NCBI GenBank assembly: GCA_010015745.1
Contig: ML978256.1
Coordinates: forward strand, 1 to 64,000
Direction of reading: 5' to 3'
Origin: Setomelanomma holmii
Taxonomy: Eukaryota > Ascomycota > Dothideomycetes > Pleosporales > Phaeosphaeriaceae
Length of the DNA stretch: 64,000 nucleotides
Shown here piece by piece: positions 23,796 through 35,283 of this stretch. A program made the translations under genes and the position numbers. Every line of letters starts with the position of its first letter. The stretch's first letter is position 1. The notes under the pieces were generated by a model that was given only the letters and a program-made list of their open reading frames with translations, made no database searches and was not told where the DNA came from.

Positions 23796-24704
23796 ATGGC
23801 TACTCCGTGAACAACAAATCGTGTCCCTTCCTGGATCGAGAATGCGTACCCAAGGTTGGGGCACAACATCGTCAACTTTCCAGCCAAGCACATTCTACTC
23901 GTCACTATCAACCGCCCAGAATTTAGGAATTGCTTGCCGGATGAAGCGACCATCGAACTCGGGGCACTGTGGAAATGGTACGATGCAGAGCCAGAATTGT
24001 AACATACCTCTCAATGTTCTATGCTCGATATCACTGGCACTGACAAAGAACACAGACACTGTGCAGTGTTCACTGGTGCCGGTCAGAAGGCGTCTTGCGC
24101 TGGTATGTACCTGAAGCAACGGCTTGATATCATCAACACCAACGATGTCGCGCACGAATACCCCCAAGGCGGATTCGGAGGCATGACAAACAGAACAGGC
24201 AAGAAGCCAATCATCATCGCATGCAACGGGCACGCCCATGGTGGTGTGTTTGAGATTGTGCTCAACGCAGACGTGATTTTTGCGTCGCCCAACGCAACCT
24301 TCTGTCTCCCAGAGGTCCTTCGCGGAGTGTCTGCACTGGCTGGAGCACTTCCTCGTGCCATGCTGCTGTTTGGAAATCACCGAACCATGGACCTGATATT
24401 GACTAGGCGCCGCATGTCTGTCCAAGAAGCGGTGGACTGGGGCCTTGTGAAGGAGATTGTACCACAGGAGAGGCTGCTGCAGAGAGCCATCGACTATGCG
24501 CAGGAGATTGCAGCGAACAGCCCAGACTCGGTCATCATAAGCAGGCTGGGAGCGCGCGAGGTGTGGGAGACGGGTGTCAGTCGAGCGACCATGCGCGGGC
24601 AGGAGCTGTACGCTGAGGCCATGCTGCGGAGCAAGAACGCAGCTGAGGGCCTCGCTGCGTACCGAGAGAAGCGAGACCCGCGGTGGCTGCCCTCGCACCT
24701 ATGA
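23796..24704 (+). CDS. Enoyl-CoA hydratase/isomerase family protein 2, PTS1
   Basis: Crotonase-fold protein with VTINRPEFRNCL, then FTGAGQKASCAGMYLKQR, GKKPIIIACNGHAHGGVFE (oxyanion loop) and NATFCLPEVLRGVSALAG. An intron at 23999-24055 (57 bp) is clear. Reading from the ATG at 23796 meets TGA at 23808. That codon is avoided if a 47-bp intron from GTGAAC (23807) to CCCAAG is removed, which keeps the frame and gives MATP-LGHNIVNFPAK. No good branch site is seen in it, so the start is uncertain. The protein ends SHL, a PTS1 variant. Role by family: hydration, isomerisation or cleavage of an enoyl-CoA in peroxisomes; the exact reaction cannot be told. Confidence 0.75.
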
Positions 24705-25235
24705 CCGGTAGTACTTATCTAAGCAGTGAAGCAGCTTCGATTCATATTCTCATGAGCGTGATGACTGGCTTGAAGAAGAGGCGCTGGGGAGCTTAGACGC
24801 CCACCAAGCATCACAGCAGATAGCGCCACCAACGACCCATGCCACCACCTTTGCATCGCCTTTTCGCGCAGTGACAGCTCGGGCAGGGAGCTGTGACTCT
24901 ACATGAGCGCGCAAAATATTCGAGCAGACTTGTCACGTGGTGCATTGACGAGCTTTATATTTGTGCATAGGTATGCGCCATCACGACGCTGCGACTACCC
25001 AGCGACCAGATGGTTCGGACTGCGGGTCGCATAGGCTTGCCGATGAGGGTGCTGCAATGGCTGACGAGACGTGATGAGATGCGCTCAGCATTCTGCTTCA
25101 ATTCAATCCACCTACTCTCAATGATACACGATACACCCTTGATCTTTCTCTCTTTCCTTTTCGGCCGCGCTTTCCTCACCCTCGCACTCACTTACCAGCC
25201 AGCAGCTCACACGCACAGCACGAATTCACACCACC
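24705..25235. other. Intergenic region upstream of the FSH hydrolase
   Basis: No gene is seen. Pyrimidine-rich runs just before 25236 (TCTTTCTCTCTTTCC near 25146) are usual for fungal promoters. Confidence 0.35.
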
Positions 25236-26072
25236 ATGCCCTCCGTCCCTCCATCAACACCCGACACGAAGCCGCTCCCGCGCATCCTCTGCCTCCACGG
25301 CGGCGGCGTCAACGCGGCCATCTTCGAAGCGCAGTCGCGCGCCCTCGTCCGCCATCTGCAGCACTCGTTCCGCATGGTGTGGGCCGACGCACCCTTCTTC
25401 TGCGACCCCCACGCCGACATCATCGGCGTCTATGGCTCCTACGCGCCCTTCCGCCGCTGGCTACGCTGGCTGCCCGAGCACGCCGCCATTGATGCCGAGA
25501 GCTGCATTGCAGAGATTGGCTACGCGATCAGGACGGCCATGGAGGACGATGACCGCGCAGGCGGCACCGGCGAATGGGTTGGCCTGATGGGCTTCAGCCA
25601 GGGCGCCAAGCTGTCGGCGAGCCTGCTGCTTGAGCAACAGGCGCGAGAGAGCCAGGCGCAGCGAGAGAAGACAGACACAGCACCTGGGCTGACAGGCGTG
25701 GCTGGGGTCGATTGGAGGTTTGGCATTTTGCTGGCAGGACGGGCGCCGCTCAGCAACCTCAGCCCAGACCTGCTGAATAGCCAGGCGCTGGTGGGCGCAG
25801 GGGAGATATCAGAGGGCTTTGAGTTTTGCAAAGCCGTCGACGGTGAGGCCAAGCTCCACAAGCCCACTCTACATGTCCACGGCACGGCAGACCCAGGCCT
25901 CCACCTACATCGCAAGCTGCTGCACGAATACTGCGAGCAGGGCACCGCCACCTTGGTGGAGTGGGACGGCGCACATCGAATCCCCATCAAAACCAAGGAC
26001 GTTGATCGCGTAGTCGAGGCCATTTACGACTTAGCTGAGGGCGCAGGTGTGGTGGTGACAAGAACAGTGTGA
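25236..26072 (+). CDS. FSH-type serine hydrolase (DUF341)
   Basis: Intact single-exon gene of 278 codons, the normal length for the fungal FSH1-like alpha/beta hydrolases. It has the family start RILCLHGGGVNAAIFEAQS, the nucleophile elbow GFSQG (Ser near residue 120), the acid in HGTADPG and the catalytic His in GAHRIP, so the triad is complete. FSH proteins act as esterases or thioesterases, and some serve in secondary metabolite pathways. Here it could release an acid from CoA or an ester before or after the peroxisomal steps, but that is inference. Its GC-rich codon use contrasts with the nearby repeats, and it shows no lesions. Confidence 0.88.
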   Translation: MPSVPPSTPDTKPLPRILCLHGGGVNAAIFEAQSRALVRHLQHSFRMVWADAPFFCDPHADIIGVYGSYAPFRRWLRWLPEHAAIDAESCIAEIGYAIRTAMEDDDRAGGTGEWVGLMGFSQGAKLSASLLLEQQARESQAQREKTDTAPGLTGVAGVDWRFGILLAGRAPLSNLSPDLLNSQALVGAGEISEGFEFCKAVDGEAKLHKPTLHVHGTADPGLHLHRKLLHEYCEQGTATLVEWDGAHRIPIKTKDVDRVVEAIYDLAEGAGVVVTRTV

Positions 26073-26435
26073 GTTTTGTGGGAACACGCACCATCATCAC
26101 CACTATCGAAGCACACTCATGTCATGGCACTGCAAAGTCCCGGCAACACCCCATATTTCGACTAGTCCAGCAAGCCACCATCGCGTCTTGGCGACTTCGG
26201 GAATACGTTAGCCATAGATCTTTGCTCGTCGACCATGTCCCGCATGTTTCCACAGCTAATGACCAAGGGCTTACGCCTTCAGGGCGCGCGCCGCCACCGT
26301 CCGCTATAGACTCCGTAAACAGAATCTCCTTACACATAGCAGCTCTCCTTGCATAAGACTGACTAGTCAAAACGATGCGTTGATGTCGCCTACTACTTCT
26401 TTCTCACACAGAGTTTGCTTCAGAATTCCATCACT
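26073..26435. other. Intergenic region upstream of ligase B
   Basis: These 363 bp lie between two plus-strand genes. Nothing beyond a presumed terminator for the hydrolase and a promoter for ligase B is seen. Confidence 0.35.
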
Positions 26436-28437
26436 ATGACCAGGCAAAGAATCTACCAATCGACTTACCCGGCTCCATATTGCCCAACGAATCTATCCAT
26501 TTCTCAGTACCTTACACAATACAACCCAGATGCCGTTTCAAAGGACAAAATCATTCTCGAAGACAACTGGACTGGGCATGACCTGACATATGCGAGTCTC
26601 CGCGAACAGGCTGCTCGACATGCCTGGAGCTTGTCCAGGAAATACAACTTGGGGGTTGGCGATGTGGTCGCCATCAGTGCCCCAAACTCGGTTTGTCTAC
26701 ATCCAGGAATCAACATTGCGCAATTTGTCCGCTGATAGAGTACAAAGGTTGCTCACGTTCAGCTGATTCATGCTGTTCTTTGGACTTGCGCAACTGTTGC
26801 GTACGTTGCTTGACTTCTTGAAGCCTTTCAGGACTTAGTGCTGACAAAATCGAGACCGATGAACTTCCTGAGCACCACAGACGACTTTATACACTTTTTG
26901 AACGTCTGCGAACCCAAGCTTGTAGCAATTGATCCGAGTCTGCACGAAAGCATCAAGAAAGCGTTGGCGCAGCTCTCCTCTTCTAGACCCATCAGTGTTC
27001 TGTCTATACTCGGCTCAGATTCATGCGTACCAAACGTAAGGCGACTTCTTCCAAACCATATCTGCCGCTGCTCATTGTGTGTAGTATCCGTCCAACTTCA
27101 ACTCTGAACTTGAGCTGCCTATATTCGACCTTTCAACTTCTGATAATCGCGAACAAACTGCTGCCATATGCTTTAGCTCAGGCACAAGCGGCAAGCCAAA
27201 AGGTGTAGAACTCAGTCACCACAACCTCATATCGTCCTTGGCCGGCATACGTTCCAGCGATCCCGCGTTCTATAATTCACAAGGACGCTGTGTCTTTTTT
27301 GCACCACTATGTCACATCTATGGTACGGTTCCCATTGCTTCATTCTGCATGCATTACTGATCTTCTCAGGCCTCAACACTGTCGGCCTGATGGGTATATG
27401 GCTCGGGTCATATACAATGTTGATGAAGAAGTACAGCCTCGATAATCTCCTGCGATTGTCTTCTAGGTGCAGAGCCAATATATTGCAGATAGTACCTCCT
27501 ATAACATTGGCATTGACAAAGGTGCCGACGCTCGATATCTACAACCTGAGTGAAATCAGATACATCATGTGCTCCGGTGCCGCGTTGCAGCCAGAAGTTA
27601 TTCAGATATTGCAGAAGAGATTCAACCAAGCCCCGATTTTTCAAGGATACGGGTAAGATGCCTTAAGAGGTGTCCGAGTCTGCGCTAATGTTATCAAGTA
27701 TGACCGAGACCAACATTGCGACTTTACGAAGCCATGAGTGGAACAGAACCGGAAGTGTTGGCAGGCTCTTCGCAAACGTGTAAGATCTCCTGGCAGCCGA
27801 ACAAACGAAATCTGGCGCTCAATGGTCGCAGGGAAGCACGACTCGTTGATGATCATGGTGACGACGTTGATGAAGGGCAAGATGGAGAGATGTTGGTACG
27901 AGGGCCCACAGTATTTCGGTGCGTGTGACGTACTCCAGCCAGTCTGTCGCTGATTGGAGATGAATTAGCCGTTCCCTGAACGATCCTGCTGCAACACGTC
28001 AGGGTTTCCACAATGGATGGATGCGCACAGGAGATGTACTTCACTTCGACCCCGACGGCTTCCTATACCTCACGGACCGCAAAAAGGAGCTCATCAAGTA
28101 CAAAGGCTTCCAGGTCGCACCTAGCGAGCTGGAGGGCATCCTGAACACCCACCCTCTTGTCGATGACGGCGTAGTTTGTGCCAAGTGGGATGAGCAAGAA
28201 GGGAATGAGGCTCCTATGGCATATGTCACGCTGACGAGTCTGGCTTTGAAGCACCCGAGGAAACAAGTTGAAGTGATAAACAACATCGCCCAATTCGTGA
28301 ATGGAAACGTCAGTTCGTACAAAAAGTTGCGATGTGGGATCAAGGTCCTGCCAGAAATTCTAAAGACGGCGAGTGGAAAGATCTTGAGGAGACTGTTGCC
28401 CGCGAGGTTGGTCGCGGCACGCCCTGCGAATTTGTGA
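26436..28437 (+). CDS. Acyl-CoA ligase B (4CL-like, AMP-binding), intact
   Basis: Eight exons join in frame with introns at 26691-26747, 26801-26854, 27036-27084, 27323-27369, 27653-27698, 27780-27831 and 27919-27968 (46-57 bp each). The ATG at 26436 starts MTRQRIYQSTYPAPYCPTNL. The phosphate loop CFSSGTSGKPKGVELSHHN is complete. The YG-MTE motif is split by intron 5. The hinge (DRKKELIKYKGFQVAPSELE) and the A10 Lys (ASGKILRR) are present. The C-terminus ANL is a weak PTS1-like signal, shared with the lyase at 56510-58508. It activates a carboxylic acid as its CoA ester and may be the working counterpart of the split ligase A. No stop or frameshift was found. Confidence 0.88.
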
Positions 28438-28823
28438 TTAGAACATCCTTAAGGTTGCAGTGGCACCAGTACTAGATACACAGAGGTCAGCCGCGCGATA
28501 AAGACGAATTCGCACTCGAGCAGATGCGAAGTGTTCCCAGGTTGGAAATTGTTGCCCTAGGAAGCTTGTATCATCTAAGTTTAGAGAGCCACGATTTGTT
28601 CCCGCGTCCGTTAACTCCGCACGGTTTTCATTTTCCGGACATCCTTCCTCTCTCGACTGAAGCTCTTGGCTATGTCAGGACGCCAGACGCAGTACTATAC
28701 TCTACTAATTCTCATCGAAGAACGTTCCGTCGAAGTTACTTCATGCGGCAAATGCTTCTCTCCCATACTTCACGATTGCGATAACCGACTTGCCTACAAG
28801 ATGCCATTGCATCGACATCCTCC
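28438..28823. other. Intergenic region upstream of the SDR gene
   Basis: These 386 bp lie between ligase B and the SDR on the same strand. I see no gene or repeat. Confidence 0.35.
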
Positions 28824-29626
28824 ATGGTTGGCAAAGTCGTCGCCATCACTGGTGGTGCAAGCGGCATCGGCTTGGCGACGGCACACCTCCTTGCCAGTCG
28901 TGGTGCTACCTTGTCACTCGTTGATATCTCTGATCGTGGCCTCGAGGCAGCATCAACTGCAATCAGAACCAAGTACAACGTCGATATCTTGACGTTCGCA
29001 CTGGACGTCAGAAATGCCCAGCAGGTCAACACTTGGATTCAAGAAACAATAGAGAGATTCGGCAAATTGGATGGCTCAGCCAATATTGCAGGCGTCATTT
29101 CAAAAGCCATTGGCGTCGGAGGCATTGCTGACATGGATGAGGGTGACTGGGACTTCGTTATTGGGGTCAACCTCACAGGTGTCATGCATTGCATGAGGGC
29201 ACAGATGAGAGCAATATCTGATGGTGGAAGCATCGTGAATGCAGCCAGTACAGCTGGACTGACTGGTCGACCAAACAACGCCGCGTATGCAGCGAGTAAG
29301 CATGGCGTCATTGGCTTGACGAAAAGCGCCGCAAAGGAGATCGGAGTGAGAGGTGTAGGAGTAGATTCGTTTGCACCGTAGGTCAATTCCGATCTGGCCT
29401 GAGGGCTTCGTGTGACTAACTTCTGCACAGTGGATATATCGTCACGCCAATGACAGCTGCAGCGTCAAAGATAGACACGAAAACAAACGCCGAGTCTACA
29501 GCTGAACCACTGGGGAGGCATGGACTTGCAGCGGAATGTGCAAGTGTCATCGTATTCTTGCTCGGGGATGAATCTTCGTATATAACAGGGGCGACGCATT
29601 CCGTGGAAGGAGGCTGGAATTCATAG
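28824..29626 (+). CDS. Short-chain dehydrogenase/reductase (SDR)
   Basis: Classical SDR of about 250 residues. The cofactor motif TGGASGIG is near residue 10. NIAG replaces the usual NNAG. The Ser of the triad is in SIVNAAST and the YxxxK pair is in YAASKHG. The C-terminal GATHSVEGGW block is typical. One intron at 29378-29430 (53 bp) has a TGACTAAC branch site, and both exons join in frame. It probably oxidises a hydroxyacyl or alcohol intermediate with NAD(P). Unlike neighbouring enzymes it has no PTS1. It sits 386 bp downstream of ligase B on the same strand and appears intact. Confidence 0.88.
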
Positions 29627-29920
29627 ATTAGCATGGACAAATCATGTTATTGTGTCCCTGCTCAGCACGCATGGTGGTACGAAAAGATGTACGCACTAAT
29701 CGCACTGCCAGCGGGCTGGGCTTCGTGTTCCCAATTTTACTCCAGAAATGCGGGGTATCTGGGGTCGACCGGCTGTGGAGTGCCGGAACCACTATCACGT
29801 GGTGTGATTGGGCTATGCATGAGCAGTTTTGGCTCTCCGCTGCTTCCAAGCAATGCATTGCCTCCATAATATCTGCCACAATGTCCGGGTCGGAAGCATC
29901 GACTCAATCGTCTTCTAGTC

Positions 29921-31036
29921 ATGCCTCGCAACACACAAGAAAAGACAATTTCGGAAAGACTTGCCCGAAAGCGAATCTTGGATTGCAAAGCCCAGCAAGC
30001 AGCACGCTCGAGAACGAAATAGACAATCGAGAATCTACAGTATCAGGTGGCACAACTCAACAACACCTTGATTAGTGAGACCTTGCGGCTTCAGGCCCTC
30101 TTGCAAGACGCACAGAATGAGACGGATCGGGTCCGCACAGAAAATCAGTCTTTGCAGCTACAATTGCAAGATGCGCTGTCGGGAGGCTGTAATTCGTCGC
30201 CTGGGGAGTTGAGGCTCAGCGATGGTGCCGATCAAGCACAGCGTTCTTCGAGTGCACCAACGCCAATACTTCAGCCCTTCGAGGCCATACCATGGAACAC
30301 GGAGCCAACATGCGTATCGGACCGTATTCTCCAAAGCTACGTTGAGGTAGCAAGGACACGGGTGCACGCCACATCTGATATTTTCCTCAAAGAACAACCT
30401 GATGTTTCCGCTCTTCTCGCGCACGATCGCAGCACTGCTCATCCTGGCGTCTCCAATGTTGTCTCCGACATTCTTCTCGCCTACCACAAAATTGACAATT
30501 TGCCCAAGAGAGCAGCATGTCTGTACGTCATGTACAAACTGCTCAACTGGCTGATCTATCGCACGAAAAAAACTTACGACCAAATGCCATTGTGGCTGCG
30601 TCCTGTTCCTCTACAGCTTCAGATCCAACACCCAGCATGGTTAGACCGCATCCCGTGGCCATCGGCCTGCATTTACCTAATATAAAATTCTAGCATCTCT
30701 TTCGACGACTTTGCGTCATGCTACTCCACCACTTTTGGTCTTTCATGGCCATACGACCACTCGTTTGTATTGATACGGCTATCGCAGAACAAGACTTCTG
30801 CGCCGGAAGCTGCTTTCAATGACTGGTTTTTGACGTGGCATGATTCTGATGTTGGAGAAATGGCAACTACTGGAGACGAGGTTTTGAATCCAGTGTTTGA
30901 GCAGCATCTACGGCAGCTCAAAAATTGGACCGTGGCTGATTGGTTCCGATGTCGATTCACTGATCTGGGCGCTATCATTGACAGCGACTCAAGCTTGTAC
31001 ACCGCGGGTATGGAGGATACAGCAAGCTTTGGATGA
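29921..31036 (+). pseudogene. bZIP transcription factor with DUF3425, two nonsense codons
   Basis: One frame runs from an ATG at 29921 to TGA at 31036. It has a basic region (ERLARKRILDCKAQQAAR), a leucine-zipper-like stretch, then the DUF3425 region typical of fungal bZIP regulators (CVSDRILQSYVEVA, VSNVVSDILLAYHKID, HPAWLDRIPWP, FEQHLRQLKNWTVADWF). It is interrupted by TAG at 30020-30022, inside the bZIP, and TAA at 30683-30685. Both fit a single C to T change (CAG and CAA). No frameshift is needed. As the only regulator-like gene in the cluster it may once have controlled it. Use of an alternative intron around the first stop cannot be excluded, but no good splice sites were seen. Confidence 0.8.
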
Positions 31037-31313
31037 GAACCCCGCAACATTATCTACGGGTACTACTAGATCTCTCACGAAGTAGAATAGACCGCGGATA
31101 GGGCCACAACCTTTGGGTAAAATAGATCACGCGCATCAACAATTAAGAGGCGTGAATACTCTGGGGTACTTCAGGAGGTCCTGCAAGTCTTAAGTATGTT
31201 TGGGAAACATTAAACATATTCTGTCGCGCTATCGCTGGTGCTGTTGCTCAAGTGCTGGACAGTTCGCTTATCTGCAGCTTTTCTGCTACGTGAGAGCAAA
31301 TGTAGAGGAGGTA

Positions 31314-33420
31314 CTAGTACTTGGACATTGCTTTCACAATTATCACCACTTCACACCCTTCCCTCTCCAGAAACTTGTTCGGAATGTCAACCTGCTTAGC
31401 GCGAACATACTCGCACAAGTTCTTGCCCAAGCTGTCGTAGCCACTCGTGGCGTTGAACCCTCTGTCCAGATGGTCTTTCAGAAGAAAATGCACAGCCCTG
31501 ATGTTGGGCATTTCGCATCTATCAATCTGTCGTCCAGCGTCGTCTTTGCCTAGCAATTTTCGCAATGTCTCTGTGCTTAGAACAGACCGTAGCAAATCCC
31601 ATTCATCCTCGTGTCGCACAAAAAGTCCCAGGTTCGCGTTGGATGACTCGTCGCCGGATCGACCGAGTGTAATGTACCCGAGCGGGGCACGCGGAGTTGG
31701 CCCGAATCTGGACAGGTCGACAGGGCTGGCCGTGCTGGGCTGATCCGGCTGCTCACGAGGAAACTCTTGCGTCAAAGACGGGCTTGGGATGTCGATAACT
31801 CGGCCGTCATGTAAATGCGCAGTCTCCTTGACAAAGGTCTGTGGGAATAGACTGACCCAGTACTCGAAGAACTGTCTACCTATTGCTTGTCGCATATCAG
31901 GAGCCATCGTACTTCCTGGATAGCCTTGCAGCAGATTCTCAATGCAAAATCGCGCAAAAGAGCCGCGATCGGAGTCGATGATGGATGATGCAGATAGGAT
32001 GTCCGGATCGCGAGACTGGGCAAAGATGCGGAGGTCTACAGTTGCTTCGTCCTGGCTCTGTGGATCGTCCGGAACCGCGCCAGCTATGGTGAAGTTGAGA
32101 CATGAGAACTTCTCTAAATGCTCACCTATTGTTGCCTTGGTTTGTCGCTCGATCATCTTAGCTTTCTCTTCAATGTCGAGTCCTGTGAGGAAGAAATGGA
32201 ACTCCGCTTGCCATCCGCCTTTCGCTGTGATGCCGACTTGCAAGTACGTGTCAGCTCACAGTTCATATACCTGTCCACTCATATATGCATACCTTTTGTG
32301 GTGGGTGGAGGCGGGAAGCCCTTCACACCGGACACCTTCACGGCGTTCTTTCTGACTGCCTCTAATCTGATGTCGCTTATGGAGGCTGTAGCGTCCGAGT
32401 TGTAATACAAGTCTCCCTGAATTTCGTAGAGAAGCTGGCTAGCGATAGTCGCTGGGGTAACGAGCCCGTGCTTGCCCTTCTCCATGGTGATGACGGCGTG
32501 ACCTTTCTCGTCCACGGCCGCGATAGGGTATCCCATGTCGGTGTCTTGGTCGCCCAGATGTTTGAAGCCGCTGTAGTATCCTCCTGTCGCATAAGTCGAG
32601 CATTCAATTATGTGGCCGATCATCAGAACACCTGCGAGTTCTTGAACATGGATTTCGCGCTTCTGCCCATGCCACCACATGGCTGCACCAACCGTAACGG
32701 ACGCATCAGCAAATCTTCCGCATACTACGATATCAGCACCTCCTTCGAAGCAAGCAGCAATGCCAGTGTCTCCAAGGTAGCACTGCGCACAAAGTGGCTC
32801 GTAGCCCCACTCTTGTATGTTCTTGTTTGCGGGAAGATTGAGGAACTTCTCTCCTGTACAGCCGCAGTTAGCTCAGAAGCGGTGGAGTCGTATAACTCGG
32901 AGCGTACCTTTCTTGTAAAGCTCAAGAACTGCATCTGTCACATCATCGCCATCAACATACGCGACTTTCAGGTCTACTCCATGCTTCTTGATTAATCCTC
33001 GAACTGCTTCGGCCAGGCCTTGAACATCGGATGCGCCAGCGTTCACTGCAATCTTGACACCCCTCTTCGCAAGCCAGGGGATCGCTGGATCAAGCTTTTC
33101 GAGAAAGTAAGGCTCGTATGCCTTTCCAACCAATGTGCCGGAGCCGAGTTTCTCACGCTTGTCTGATCCGCGCAGAGTCATGTTGGCTTCTGACATCCAA
33201 TCTCCGGCAATCACGTCGATATCTTCGTTCTTAGCCATATCGTGAATAGCGCGCTTGCGGTCGTAAACACCTGAAAACCCGATCAATATATTTAATCCAC
33301 ACGAAAGTGAACATAGGACACCGCTCCCGAACAGCCAGCTATACGTATTGGCCGTTTGGATGTTCCATTTGTGTAGCCGTTCACGCCGTTCATCTTGGGC
33401 AAAACATCAATGGACCCCAT
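31314..33420 (-). CDS. AtuA-like (DUF1446) protein 2, apparently intact
   Basis: A likely first exon starts at the ATG at 33420 (MGSIDVLPKMNGVNG ... RPIRIAGCSG). The first donor is not certain (near 33320), and the next exon begins GVYDRKRAIHDMA at about 33270. Introns at 32854-32907 and 32237-32292 join in frame. Domain 1 shows WGYEPLCAQC, ADIVVCGRFADASVTVG and HIIECSTYATGGYYSG. KGGWQAEF follows the third intron. Domain 2 shows LGRSGDESSNANLGLFVRHE. In the Gly-rich motif ESS replaces the KGG of AtuA-1. The C-terminus MSKY is not a PTS1. In bacteria AtuA is needed for growth on citronellol/geraniol; its precise reaction is not firmly established. Confidence 0.85.
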
Positions 33421-34521
33421 GGCGAGCAAATGTTATGATTTTTACGATAGGCCTGATCAACCCCTGAACGTTTCCTTGCCCGAGTATATGTAAGCAGTAG
33501 GTAGCCAGTCCAAGGGAATTTCAGATCAAGATTTTCGAAAAGTACAAATGACTGTGCCTCCAGAAATTATAGCTGAATGAAGGCGTGTCGCAAAGACTTA
33601 GGCAGACACCTACCAACTAACAGTCCATGCCACACGCGGCTTAAGGCAGGCGTGCTTCGCCTGCCTACAATTGTACCGGACAGCGACATGCATGGTACCA
33701 GGGCGCAGATCGTGGTGTGGAAGGCGATATCCGTGTCTATGAATGTGACAGGAGTTTGAGATGAGGATAGACGGTGCTAATGACACGAAGATTAACCAAG
33801 AACGGCCCCTTGCATTAGGGCGTCTTGTCAGCGGAACAGCCGTTCCGCCCCTCCTAACCTCACTTCTCCACGACGGGCCTGGCAAACGTTGCGCGACAAA
33901 GGCGCATACTGACTTTCTAGCGCCGGGTCTGTGCAAACACGCATACGAATGCGCAGGTGGCTCTTAACGCCACGCAATTGTCCGGATGTAAGAAACGCAG
34001 AAGCACTACCTCAGCACGTCTTATCGCAGCGAAATACGGCCAGACTTGGCCTCAAAACAGCCTGTGTATAGCTTGAAGCTCCATCAACACCGCAGAAACT
34101 GTGTTGGGAATACATCATACGGTCATGGTGGATTCTGATGTATGTACCTTCCATCAGCCTAGTTCCAGAGAATTGCTCGGCGCTAGAGTGGTGGCAGTGG
34201 TGAAAGAGTTGGACTCTGCAGGTGCGGAGCTGATCGACAGACGCACATGGCCCTACGAGCATCGCACTGCGTCCAATTGACAGGCGGCTACACACAGCGA
34301 CCTCAAGACTTTCCAGCTTTGCAAACATGGTCCGTGTCGAAATGATACCTCGAAGGCGACAGTTCTACGCACTTGAAGGGACACCCGCATCGAGAAAGGA
34401 GGCATCGGACTCTGCTTGAATATTTCCGCTAAACGCGGAATGTGGACAGATGCGAACCCTCGCCAGCCCCAACTCGACTGGCCAGCAGGATACGCTCGCC
34501 TGCTACAAGAATACCCAAGGT
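33421..34521. other. Intergenic region with a GC hairpin
   Basis: No supportable gene was found in 1.1 kb. A perfect hairpin lies at 33644-33666 (AGGCAGGCG, loop TGCTT, CGCCTGCCT). The upstream part would hold the AtuA-2 promoter. Confidence 0.35.
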
Positions 34522-35283
34522 TTACTCTACACTTTCGAATATCCTCAACAGCAGGCCCGTCCTGATATACTTTTGGTTCTTCATGTTCTGCTGGATTGCC
34601 AGACTTGGTACATGGACGTCCCATAAGTACTTCTCGTCCTGATATCTTTCCAGGCTGTACAGCACATTCCCATCCTTTGGGTCAGCTAAGAACCAATATG
34701 TATGCGTCCCTTCTTTCTCATACTCTTCCACAGATGCAGCCACTTTTTGCCACTGCTCGATACCTTGGGAGCGTGTTCCAGGAGCATAGTTGATCTTCGC
34801 CATTGCCACGTGTATGCCTGGCGCTGAGTATAAGCCCGTCGACCTGAAAGCAAAGCCAGTACTTGGAATCAAGCGGTGCTCCCGCTGAGGCTCGCGTAGA
34901 AGGTCTTCGTTCACGCAGACTTGGTCGAGTGTCGTTTTCGACTCACTGCTGAGGTACGCGTCATATGCTTTCTGGGAAGTAAAGCTTTCGTCATCAGTAA
35001 ATAGGTATTTGCGCGATACGGCAGCAAGGCTCACCAGCATACTGTTATCACCGCTGCGACATTAACATTATTCTCCTTCAGAACGTAGAAGCATGGAATA
35101 TTGTCTGTGTGGGCCCTCACATACTGTCGCGTCGGCTTCAACGCGGCCAGCAGCTTTGAACGTCAATACAGGACTTGAGTAGAAGAAGAGATGGAGCACA
35201 CCCACCTGGTCCAATTTTCCACTTTGTGGTACCCAGTGGCCAAAGATGACAATGTCATCATTAGAGTCGGTGTCTGAGCCCAT
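34522..35283 (-). CDS. ABM/dimeric alpha-beta barrel protein (two half-domains)
   Basis: Three exons, 35283-35206, 35153-35035 and 34984-34522, join in frame through introns of 52 and 50 bp (the second with a TTACTGATG branch site). The N-terminal half (DDIVIFGHWVPQSGKLDQLL) and the C-terminal half (IHVAMAKINYAPGTRSQGIE) both look like ABM domains. The second half ends with the typical EKYLWDVHVPSLAI segment. Such small ferredoxin-fold proteins act as cofactor-free monooxygenases or as dimeric binding proteins, and fungal two-domain members are mostly uncharacterised. About 219 residues, no lesion. The family call is by pattern only. Confidence 0.7.

Noticed and set aside
23895..24698. 267-codon minus-strand frame opposite hydratase 2
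   Set aside because: The sense strand has the full crotonase signature and splice sites; the antisense translation has no family features.
25520..26023. 167-codon minus-strand frame opposite the FSH hydrolase
   Set aside because: Produced by GC-rich codons of the hydrolase; no domain.
26801..27084. Apparent frame breaks in ligase B suggesting a pseudogene
   Set aside because: All are resolved by short introns with proper GT...AG ends that keep the frame, including 27036-27084.
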